Shown here: piece by piece, positions 56,014 through 64,000 of the stretch | Position numbering within the stretch: the first letter of the stretch is position 1 | How the letters are laid out: each line of letters begins with the position of its first letter | Made by a program: the position numbers and the translations under genes | Notes under the pieces: generated by a model | Told to the model about the DNA's origin: nothing | Database searches by the model: none | Seen by the model: only the letters and a program-made list of their open reading frames with translations | NCBI GenBank assembly: GCA_027575805.1 | Contig: JANBPU010000012.1 | Span: 62,001-126,000, forward strand | Direction of reading: 5' to 3' | Length of the DNA stretch: 64,000 nt | Origin: Mycoemilia scoparia | Taxonomy: Eukaryota; Kickxellomycota; Kickxellomycetes; Kickxellales; Kickxellaceae

Positions 56014-58581
56014 TCACAAAGCAAAAAAGTCATTGAAGTCTAGAGATACATCGGGCAAGGCAGCTCGCGGAGACCTGAACCAGTAATCAAAACGAGAATC
56101 TAGACAATTCATTACTTGGATGCTTGGTGTATCTGGTGAATCCGAGAGAATCATTACAAGTGTTTGAAGCAAATCAATCCAATCTTGGTGAGAAATCCCA
56201 ATATTTCCAAGTTTTTCGGCAAACGTGTGATGATGATAATTTGCTTCTTCCTCCTGTTTACCATCATCATCACCAGTACTGCTATTGTTATCTAAAAAGG
56301 GAGAATCGTTGATATGTGGATCGGCTAGTAATAAATCGGACTCAACAGCCGAGATTATATCTTCAAAGTCATTAGCCAATTTGTTAGTTTCAACGTTTTT
56401 GCGTACTACGTCTATAACCTTTGAGCACCATTCCTGACGTTTCTCCATTACATGTTGGTTACGAGATATTTGGGAACAGAACATCCCAAGTGATGTATTT
56501 GCAGCATTATTAGTAGTACCATCAGGATTAATATAAGTCAAGCTAATTTCGTCGTCATCATCATCATCATTGGCATTGCTAGAACTACCACCACCGCTGA
56601 TACTATTATCATCATTCCCATTAATATTGGTAAATACAACTGGATCAGCGTTTGAAATGTTTTCATCAGTATTATAGCCGCCATCTACATTGAATCCAGA
56701 TCCAACGATAATCTGAACAAGGAATGGATTCTTCTTGGCCATATCTGCCAAAATTCCATATCCACGATGTGTTATTCTAGAATTAAGACCCAAGTTGATG
56801 CGTTCGAGTGACCTGTTGCTATTAGAAAGGTACTCGGCAATTGACGAAACTCCGACATCGCTTATGAAGCAGGCGCACAGTATTAAATGGCGAAGATGCG
56901 GTGAGCCGCTTCCTCCGCGTGATAGCCCAAATGGAGAGTAGTAACGGGGGCTGGAGTAACTTCCACTGCTACCACAGGAATAATGGTGGTGGTGGTGGTG
57001 GCTATGATGATGGTAACTTTGGAATGGCTTTTTGCCCAAACTTCTAGCGATAGTCCCTACCCCACTGTCTCCAAGTGGATTGTCACTGAGATCCAGGGTA
57101 ACAAGGCTCGGAGAATAAGTGCCAATCCATTCGCCAATTGCTAGAGCACCTTGGGCCGTGATTCTATTGCAAGCCAAACTTAAATGCTGGATAGCACGGT
57201 TGGGTCTTAGTGCTTCACATAGTCTTTTTACACCGACATCGCCCAAATGAGTCCGAGGCATGAACACGTGGGTCAGCGTGGGATGAATGGCAATAGTATC
57301 AAATAGCTGATAATATGTGCTATCCTTGTTGGTAGTATAGCAATGTAGCTGGTTGTCGCTGGAGTCTGCTGCTGCTGCTGTATTGCCAGGTTTAGATCTA
57401 TGCCTAAATATATTGCCCTCGATACTGAGCTTTTGAAGACTGGCAGAGTTTTCAATGTATCTTGAAAGTGTGTCGGATGCTTGCGGGCAAAAGCCATTGT
57501 AGCCCAAATAGAGATTGGTTATACCTAAATTGCCAAAGCTTGATGAAACAGGACTCTGTGGCTGTATAGTTGCGAGATATGGTGGGTTGCTAGTAGATGT
57601 TGATGCAGAAAGGTCAAATAGGGGCGATAGGCACTGAAGCCCAGCTTCGCCGAATCGATTCCCACGCAGATCCAAAGTTTCTAGCCCACTGTTACCAGAT
57701 GGTAGTAAAGGCTTGGAAAATGAAAAGGACGGACATTCGAGGATAGAGTCAACAATTGGCTTTAATGACACGGAGCTTAGGCTATTCCAGCCCAGGTGTA
57801 TGGTTTTAAGATTTCTTAGGGACGGAGATGCTATCAATCGAACCACGCATTTAACAGCCTCAACACTGTTTCCTATATGGTTATGACTAAGGTCGAGTAT
57901 TTCTAACCTGGGAAAATCAAGTCTAGATATATAGTCAATAAGTAGGCGCGACTTGGTGCCATCTTGGAGGAATGTAGTATTTGAAATGTCGCAGCGAATT
58001 AAAGCTAGATGAGTTACGGTTGCATGAGATTTTTCTAGCGATTCGATCAGCTCTTTATGCCATTCATGGTCGTCAATGGATGGATTGTTGTATATTACCC
58101 TACATCCTTGGTTGCTGACATCATCTATGACATACCTGTCGCTGTTCAGGATTGTGGGCTCGTGTGTTGGGTCTCCATTTGAAACAACATAGGGCGAGGT
58201 GTTGTGCGCTTCTACATTTGGAGTCAAGGTCAGGCTTTCGTTTGGTAGAGAAGCTAGGGATGCAAAGGATGAGCAGTGCGTGACAGATAACTCTGGCGTC
58301 TTGGGCACATGCATACTTTGGGCCAGAGTTGTTGCTGTCGTTGAAGGTGTGGTGGTAAGGTGGTCTTGGGGCGGTAGCTCTATGGTTATAGGAATGCTAT
58401 CAAGCATTGCTAGGGACTTTGCAAGCTTTTTGTGATCTGTGGGGTTTGAGAAGGATCTACGATTTGCCTTCTGGTAGTCGCAGCTGCCGTGATCACTGTA
58501 GTGGTTTTCAAAAGAGCTTCCTTTCAGGCTTGGCAAGTTCGATGGCAGAGGTTGTGCCTTTTGTGCAAGTGTGCGGGCCAT
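56014..58581 (-). CDS. Leucine-rich-repeat (RNI-like) protein
   Basis: Single exon, 855 residues. The first about 165 residues are Ser/Thr/Pro-rich and look disordered. From about residue 185 to 640 the chain contains RNI/RanGAP-type leucine-rich repeats: LDLSHNHIGNSVEAV, IHLGWNSLSS, LDLRGNRFGEAGLQCL, LYLGYNGF, LSLACNRITAQGALAIG, LDLSDNPLGDSGVGTIARSL, then INLGLNSRI. The repeats are split by long Ser/Asn inserts and a His-rich loop near residue 527 (HHHSHHHHHHY). The C-terminus is acidic with helical segments. Such proteins are binding scaffolds; no F-box, kinase or GAP motif is visible, so no function is assigned. It converges with the sulfurase gene. Most similar in repeat style to RanGAP and NLR-type LRR proteins. 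Confidence 0.85.
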   Translation of the reverse strand: MARTLAQKAQPLPSNLPSLKGSSFENHYSDHGSCDYQKANRRSFSNPTDHKKLAKSLAMLDSIPITIELPPQDHLTTTPSTTATTLAQSMHVPKTPELSVTHCSSFASLASLPNESLTLTPNVEAHNTSPYVVSNGDPTHEPTILNSDRYVIDDVSNQGCRVIYNNPSIDDHEWHKELIESLEKSHATVTHLALIRCDISNTTFLQDGTKSRLLIDYISRLDFPRLEILDLSHNHIGNSVEAVKCVVRLIASPSLRNLKTIHLGWNSLSSVSLKPIVDSILECPSFSFSKPLLPSGNSGLETLDLRGNRFGEAGLQCLSPLFDLSASTSTSNPPYLATIQPQSPVSSSFGNLGITNLYLGYNGFCPQASDTLSRYIENSASLQKLSIEGNIFRHRSKPGNTAAAADSSDNQLHCYTTNKDSTYYQLFDTIAIHPTLTHVFMPRTHLGDVGVKRLCEALRPNRAIQHLSLACNRITAQGALAIGEWIGTYSPSLVTLDLSDNPLGDSGVGTIARSLGKKPFQSYHHHSHHHHHHYSCGSSGSYSSPRYYSPFGLSRGGSGSPHLRHLILCACFISDVGVSSIAEYLSNSNRSLERINLGLNSRITHRGYGILADMAKKNPFLVQIIVGSGFNVDGGYNTDENISNADPVVFTNINGNDDNSISGGGSSSNANDDDDDDEISLTYINPDGTTNNAANTSLGMFCSQISRNQHVMEKRQEWCSKVIDVVRKNVETNKLANDFEDIISAVESDLLLADPHINDSPFLDNNSSTGDDDGKQEEEANYHHHTFAEKLGNIGISHQDWIDLLQTLVMILSDSPDTPSIQVMNCLDSRFDYWFRSPRAALPDVSLDFNDFFAL

Positions 58582-60697
58582 AGTGGAGTGTGGTATCGAA
58601 AAGTGTGGCTATTGTACTGATGGCAGTTAGTAGTGGAGTTTATAGCTAGAGAGGATTTAAGGCAACTTGGAAGAGAGCCAGATAGAGAGATAGAGAGAGA
58701 GATTACAGAATATGCAGGGAAGTATGATATAAATGTAATTATATGGGCTAGTTAAAACCGAGCCAAAGAAAAGAGGAAGAGTGGTTTATATAGATACAAG
58801 GTCGGATTGACGCGGCTTATACTTGAAGGAGTGAAAAATGAGAGAATGGCGGGAAGGGGTTGTCTGATGGAATGGGCAACAATGCCTGAGGTCACACTGG
58901 GTTAATGTAGCAATAGAAAAGGCGTGATGATTGGTCTTTTCAACGAAGGCTGGTCGATTGGCAGGACGAAGTGCTTGTGTGTATGTAAGTGCCGAACTGT
59001 AACAGGTGATCTGAGGGGAACGGGGCGGGAAAGTACCTGACTTGCTGCTGGAATCTTGTAGAAGCAGGATGCTGTGGATAGAGACGTAGAGACGATCGGT
59101 AACCACGAGAGGAAGTCTAATTTGATAGGGCCGCGTTTGTGTTTGGCTGTATAGTAATGATGATATATGTGTATGTATGAATATTACTAAATGGGGAGAT
59201 GTAGAGTAATATGCGCGAGGGTTGTGACGATGCAATTACCAAGACGGCTTGGAAATTGCAGGCCTTTATATAATTTTATTCAATGAAAAGTCTGCAAAGT
59301 TTTTTCAGCCAAGCCAAGCCAAACCACGCACTTTGGGCCTTAGCTACCCCAAGCCAAACCCAAAAATGAAGTGATATTTTGGAGCATCTGATTGAGCGAT
59401 TGGGACCGAAATGCGACCATTGCCTCCTGGCGCTTCGCCGTGCATACTTTGTGAGCAAATTCGGGGCGTGGGACACTGAAACCTGGCACTACATATGCGC
59501 ATCACCCAACAATGGCTGGTTTCCAGAGCTATCCAGACATACAGCAATCCATCAGTTGATTTTGTCATCAAAACTGTGCCGTTGCATGTAACGAACAAGG
59601 CCTGGAATATGGGCGTTCCTCACAAAGCACGACAAGTCTATCCGTGCTATCAGTGATATCTCTATATAAATAAAAGGCAGTAGTTGTTGTAGCAAGTCTG
59701 TTGTTACTTCGCAGGAGAAGCAGGGGCAGCCGGGGCATTAGATAGATAGATCCCAGCTCATTCAGTAGCTAAACTCTTTAGAGAGCCCATGATCGATAAA
59801 GGAGGGTGTCAACAACCAGAGCTTTGCTTCTGTTGTGGTTCGCAGATGTCTTTGGATTTTAACCAAAGAAGACTGAGCCCGAACCCACACACGGTGGCCT
59901 ATTGTTCATGCTTGTTTATGTACGAAATGTGCTTCAAGTTGGAGAGCAAGGTCTATGTCGCTAATAAACCGACGTATCATATTGCACCCTGATACGTATT
60001 GTTGCCACTTTTACTATTGCCATTACTACCACCACTCCTGGAGGCTTACACACAGCCCACCAAAGCTTCGTTTTGTTCTTGGCGTCGACCAATGCTGCGA
60101 CCTTATCAGCCAATCAATCCTTATCGATGCCAGAGGTGTAGGATGTTTGGTGTTCCACTTGTTGCCTGGACTCCTTTGTGATTGAATCTGCCCCTATGTG
60201 TGCCACCTGTGTGTGTGTGCGAGGCCTGGTTGTGTTTCAAAAGCGAGTGTGCCTACAAAGCCAGAAAGATGCTGATGATGGCAAAGATTGTGTGGTTAGT
60301 GAAACGCGAAGTCCTGGTTTTCATAAATTCCCGGATATTCATAGTCGTGTGCGAGCATCATTAGGTGTTGTGTTTTTGTGTTATCGATCTTATCTGTCAT
60401 ATATATATAGCCTTTGCTATGGGTTGGTTTATAGAAATGATCACCATTGCCTTCTTTGAGATTTAAATCGGTATCCGAATTTATCTCTAAAATCAACAAG
60501 ACCAATATGAATGACAGTGCTTGAAAGGTACTTTTGGTAGCCAACGTTATATAGGGGTGGCCACAGTTTATTAGGAAATGGCCACCCTTCAAAAATAACC
60601 ACTCATAGCCATGTCTTTGCTAAACAAATAGAATGGTCGGATAATTGCAATGTCTATAATTATATTTATCATTTTTGTTGTCATGTTTAAAAGAGAA
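58582..60697. other. Intergenic region with a repeat copy
   Basis: About 2.1 kb. The first part should be the LRR gene promoter, with a GA-rich patch near 58676-58706. Short Cys-rich plus-strand frames at 59789-59992 and around 60090-60360 have no convincing gene model. A palindromic repeat copy lies at 60520-60605, about 90 bp from the protease stop codon. Confidence 0.5.
60520..60605 (+). repeat. Palindromic MITE-like repeat, copy 7
   Basis: Left end GCTTGAAAGGTACTTTTGG is decayed; right end CCACCCTTCAAAAATAACC is well kept. The interior block GTAGCCAACGTTATATAGGGG matches copy 1. At about 85 bp it is shorter than the others. Confidence 0.6.
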
Positions 60698-61918
60698 TTA
60701 ATTGTAAAGGAATATGAGTAAAGATATGGCAGAGACATATGCCACCATGGGCAGAGAAGCCCAAGCGCCCCTTCTTTCGATCAGGCTTCTGGCTCCGCTT
60801 GTTTCTACCTTTCTGACGATTTTTTCAGAAGCAGCCACCATCATTTTGTTGGCCGCAGAACTTTCGCGTCCCGAGGATGTGATGTCTTCTTTCTTTAGTC
60901 CAGTTGCCTTTGTTATGAAGTCGATGTAGTAAGCAACATGGGTATAGAACCCGGCGCCATCTCTGGATCCGCATGGCGGGTGAGGTCTTCCGCTCAATGT
61001 ATCGCCATAGCTTGTGACTCCAGCCAGAAGCCACCGCGAGTCCGTGCTTGAACGGTCATTATCTTCAACGATTTGGCGCTTATTTGTCCTGACAAAGGTA
61101 TCCTGGGAAACAACAAGCGGTCCTCCCGAATCTCCATAGCACGAATCCCTTCCATCTGGTGTTGGGACGCATATGACATCGCCATTGTGGCTTGTAAACG
61201 GCGCACGGATAGCCCGGCACTGGGCATACGACCCGGTAGTCAAGGTTACTTGCATCAGATTCTGGGATGCCCCAGCAATCACATTCGAGGTCTGTCCCCA
61301 TCCCAGTGCCTTAACTGGAACGCCGCTACCAATTTGGCCATCATAAATAGCAATCGGTTGGACATCGCTACCAAACTTTAATTTAGTTCCAAGTTTTATA
61401 AGCCCGATGTCGTAGTTGTTCTCAACTATATCAAGCTGTGGATTGACTACGACCTGCTTAGCTTTATACGGTTTTGCTGCATAGACATTTGAGCTGCCAA
61501 CATACACAACGACGTTCTTGGGAGATATGGGGTTGCTGGCAGTGACGTCCTTTGGGGATGACACAAGACAGTGGCCGGCAGTTACGATCCATTCTCTTGA
61601 AAGAATCGAGCCTGCACATACGGCTGATCTGGTTTCTCCAAGACTTATTTGTATAAATACGGCAAATGGAAATTGGCCTGATCCTGCTGGCTGTCCTCCG
61701 ACAACTGGCTGATTATTAACTATCCTTTCATTTCCTTCTGGTCCTTGTTTATCAGGAGCTGCTTGCGCATCATTTTCTACTTTCGGTTGCTGTTGCTGCT
61801 GCTTGCCCTCTTTTGGCTGAGTATCTCTGACTGCGGGAGCAGCTGATACAGCCATTAGATGCCATATCAGATAGGCTATTACCAAATTTATATACTTGGA
61901 CTGAGCAAACTTGGTCAT
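60698..61918 (-). CDS. Secreted trypsin-like serine protease (S1 family)
   Basis: Single exon, 406 residues. An N-terminal hydrophobic segment (INLVIAYLIWHLMAVSA) is a signal peptide. A Gln/Glu/Lys-rich pro-segment of about 45 residues with a Q5 run leads to NERIVNNQPVVGGQPA, the likely activation and mature start. The catalytic triad is complete: H116 in TAGHC, D170 in NNYDIGLIKL and S264 in GDSGGPL. DSCYGDSGGP places Asp at the S1 position, which predicts cleavage after Lys/Arg. The mature domain is followed by about 70 residues rich in Ser/Lys and a final hydrophobic stretch (MVAYVSAISLLIFLYN), so it may be GPI- or membrane-anchored rather than free. S1 proteases are patchy in fungi and common in lineages that live on animals or other fungi. 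The role (nutrient or host protein digestion) is inferred. Confidence 0.92.
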   Translation of the reverse strand: MTKFAQSKYINLVIAYLIWHLMAVSAAPAVRDTQPKEGKQQQQQPKVENDAQAAPDKQGPEGNERIVNNQPVVGGQPAGSGQFPFAVFIQISLGETRSAVCAGSILSREWIVTAGHCLVSSPKDVTASNPISPKNVVVYVGSSNVYAAKPYKAKQVVVNPQLDIVENNYDIGLIKLGTKLKFGSDVQPIAIYDGQIGSGVPVKALGWGQTSNVIAGASQNLMQVTLTTGSYAQCRAIRAPFTSHNGDVICVPTPDGRDSCYGDSGGPLVVSQDTFVRTNKRQIVEDNDRSSTDSRWLLAGVTSYGDTLSGRPHPPCGSRDGAGFYTHVAYYIDFITKATGLKKEDITSSGRESSAANKMMVAASEKIVRKVETSGARSLIERRGAWASLPMVAYVSAISLLIFLYN

Positions 61919-63149
61919 TATTTTCGAGCTGCAAATGTATTTATAAATGTGCAGAACAATATGTTGGAGGTGTTGATCCGGGGGGGGGGGGTTTCGTTAT
62001 ATCGGATAGCCCAGTAGTACTTTATGACTATTGAGCCAGGTAAATATTATATCAGAATGACTATTATAACAAACATACACACACAAGCATGAATATACTA
62101 TATCTCCGGCTATTTCTTTATATTTTCACCAAGAGATTAAGGAAATAAAGTCTGGAAAAGGGGTAGATAGAGAAGATGTAATGAAATTTCATTTACGTTG
62201 AAAGAGAGGTGTAGCTGCCTGCGCCACCTATAACTCCTCGTTATCGCGAGAGATGTTGGTGCAGATCCCAACATCAATAACAGGAGTCGCCAGGAAGAAT
62301 CTCCCATTTGGTTGATTGGAACTCGAGGAAATGAACATCGGTCCAATAACATCTTGCGAATGTATTGAATGCCACGCCAATTTTTGCTGTTACTCGCGAT
62401 AAAACTATCAAGAGACATGCCATGTTGTCAAGCCAGAAGGGCTAGCAACTCCTACTTGTAAATGAGCAAAAAACTTTTAATTGGTAGCGTCGATTCTAAT
62501 ATATGGCAAGGACCACGAGGGTTGCTTAGCAATATGACATGTATAGCCGGTTCCTTTGGATACTGCTCGGTTTCCCATGTGTAGATATATTTCAGCATGA
62601 AAAGAGCCATGCAGTCTCAGAATAACTCTATCACTCCCCCCCCCGATCTCCAGGCAATTCATATACCTAATGTGAAGCAAATCTTTGATAATCGTCGTTT
62701 TGAAGCAATTGATTTACTCTAACAAGATAGATTATAAAAAATAAACTGTGCAAGGAATTTAAAAAAAAGGAACATGACATGGAGTGGGACAGGATTAAAG
62801 GAAGAAGAAATAAATGCGCACAAATACAAGATTTTGGTATTTTTTTCTCAGCTCTATATCACACATACATATACAATATGCCCAGGAGTACATGGTCAAA
62901 GTTCACAAAAGGCTTTGGGCAAAAAGGGTCCCCCAGGAGTAGTTGCATAGCAAATGGCTGGCGGTTGGGCCAAAATATGAGGACCCATTTCTGTCTACCA
63001 TAGATTCGACCACTAGTGAATTTTCACCACGTGTGTAGAGGTGCATCAGAATGTGGGCTTGTATGTGTGTTATATGTAGGGATGTGTGGATGCGTGTATA
63101 TATTGGTATTAGAAGGGAATTTTCTTTTTTATTTTTGGAATCATGGTTC
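61919..63149. other. Spacer between protease start and CNOT9 stop
   Basis: About 1.2 kb between two minus-strand genes. It includes a G10-11 run at about 61980-61990 and a C run near 62635-62644. It should contain the protease promoter and the CNOT9 3' end. I see no gene in it. Confidence 0.5.
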
Positions 63150-64000
63150 CTAATTTTCACCGTTATTGTCTGTGGTATTGCCAACAGAGAGCGAAGATTC
63201 ATTGGTACTGACAATGATGTTGTTTTGAAGGCTGCTGCTGGACCTGCCTGATGCCATGGTGTTATTGTTATTTGTTGAGTCTGGCGATTCACTCATGGTA
63301 GCAGCAGCACTAGCCGAGATATCGGTGTCAACGAATATCTTAAGATGGATCTGGTAAAGGAGCTTTCTGAATGTTGCGTCTTCTGATGCCACATGCTGAA
63401 ATGTGTTATCATCCTTAAAGTGAGGGCTGATATTTTCCTGAAGACATTTGCGGGCAGTTGGGTCGTCGGCAAGTCTGAGGAAACACTTGGAAACGCTCTT
63501 TAGAAGTCTAGATGATGGAGCTTTAACCATATCCTCAACAACAAAGTTGAGGATGGCAATGACAGTTCTTAGACGCTTCGGATGAGAGGTGATATAATTG
63601 AACCCACCGTCATCGCCAATGATCTTTTGGAATATAAATGTAGCCACAACTTTGCAGAGCTCACTGCCGATTTCCATGATCTTGAGACAAAGTGGCAAAA
63701 ACTCGGTTGTTACAAAAAAGTTAATCAGCTCGGGGTTATCGTACTTGACTAGTGCGCCGATGACACCAAGACTAGTGAGTCTTAAATTATCAAACTGTCT
63801 GGTCATTTCCGCCGTATTTAGTAAAGGATAAAGCAGCTGAGGAACATTGGCTCTTAAAAGATGCATCCTGGTTTGTTCATGAGTTGCAACCAATTGCAGC
63901 AAAGCTAAGGCATTGCAAACACGGTTAGACATATTAAGCGACAAAGTTTCTGGAGTCAATAAAGGATACACGCTAATGATTTCCTGGTAAAGAATGGACA
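63150..64000 (-). CDS. CCR4-NOT subunit 9 (RCD1/CNOT9), 3' part
   Basis: The frame enters from beyond the window edge at 64000 and ends at 63150, so the 5' end is missing; there is no local start, because the frame is open and conserved upstream of the first internal Met. CNOT9 is an armadillo-repeat subunit of the CCR4-NOT deadenylase that binds Trp-containing partners such as GW182 in animals. Matching blocks are YQEIISVYPLLTPETLS, SNRVCNALALLQLVATHEQTR, LRLTSLGVIGALVKYD, LPLCLKIMEIGSELCKVVATF, RLLKSVSKCFLRLADDPTAR. The conserved domain ends near IHLKIFVDTD. After it comes a Ser/Asn-rich tail of about 60 residues ending in DNNGEN that is not part of the conserved fold. No intron is visible in the part present. 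Confidence 0.95.
   Translation of the reverse strand, partial: SILYQEIISVYPLLTPETLSLNMSNRVCNALALLQLVATHEQTRMHLLRANVPQLLYPLLNTAEMTRQFDNLRLTSLGVIGALVKYDNPELINFFVTTEFLPLCLKIMEIGSELCKVVATFIFQKIIGDDGGFNYITSHPKRLRTVIAILNFVVEDMVKAPSSRLLKSVSKCFLRLADDPTARKCLQENISPHFKDDNTFQHVASEDATFRKLLYQIHLKIFVDTDISASAAATMSESPDSTNNNNTMASGRSSSSLQNNIIVSTNESSLSVGNTTDNNGEN

Noticed and set aside
59344..59598. Minus-strand frame with a WD-repeat-like phrase
   Set aside because: Only one short resemblance, no other repeats, and the opposite strand is equally open.
1..64000. CRISPR arrays, operons, rRNA genes, integrated virus
   Set aside because: No regularly spaced direct repeats, no rRNA motifs, and no viral or transposase proteins were seen; gene structure is eukaryotic throughout.

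Overview
The window reads as nuclear DNA of a filamentous fungus. Evidence: GT-AG introns mostly 88-128 nt long, fungal-type secreted and GPI-anchored wall proteins, and single-copy eukaryotic housekeeping genes. The mix (moderately AT-rich, TA microsatellites, many introns in some genes and none in others, a metazoan-like UBL3 and HIRIP3 homologue) suggests an early-diverging zygomycete-grade lineage, possibly Kickxellomycotina; that placement is inference. There are no bacterial, plasmid or phage features.

Layout. 1-1787 is non-coding with dispersed palindromic repeats. 1788-3815 (+) holds a BED zinc-finger reading frame followed by an HpcH/HpaI-type aldolase; frame-consistent splice sites suggest they may be one gene. 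4179-11570 (-) is DNA polymerase epsilon POL2 as one uninterrupted frame, divergent from RFT1 (11906-13984, four exons). RFT1 converges on DOP1 (14092-21500 -, four exons), which is followed on the same strand by PDS5 (21892-26460, eleven exons) and a HIRIP3-like histone chaperone (26885-28491, six exons). A tRNA-Gly(GCC) sits at 28978. From 29 to 40 kb genes are sparse: a Thr-rich secreted protein, a prenylated ubiquitin-fold protein (UBL3, three exons), an Ala/Gly/Ser-rich GPI protein and a second small GPI-type secreted protein, separated by long intergenic stretches with about nine copies of a roughly 100-bp palindromic, MITE-like repeat. Then come TAF7 (40742-42496 +, six exons), a 63-residue membrane protein (42917-43318 -), a 5.5-kb empty region, B-type cyclin (48885-51154 +), molybdenum cofactor sulfurase (52964-55807 +), a leucine-rich-repeat protein (56014-58581 -), a trypsin-like secreted protease (60698-61918 -) and the 3' part of CNOT9/RCD1, cut by the window edge (63150-64000 -).

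The genes are not an operon. Several share a chromosome-cycle theme (POL2 replication, PDS5 cohesion, HIRIP3-like histone handling, cyclin B mitosis), others serve transcription and mRNA turnover (TAF7, CNOT9), glycosylation and trafficking (RFT1, DOP1) and the cell surface. Exon structures were rebuilt by hand from splice consensus, family similarity and reading phase; summed exon lengths are divisible by three for every complete spliced gene. No strongly novel system was found. The best candidates for a second look are the possible BED finger-aldolase fusion, the palindromic repeat family, and several genes that are visible only after splicing short exons.
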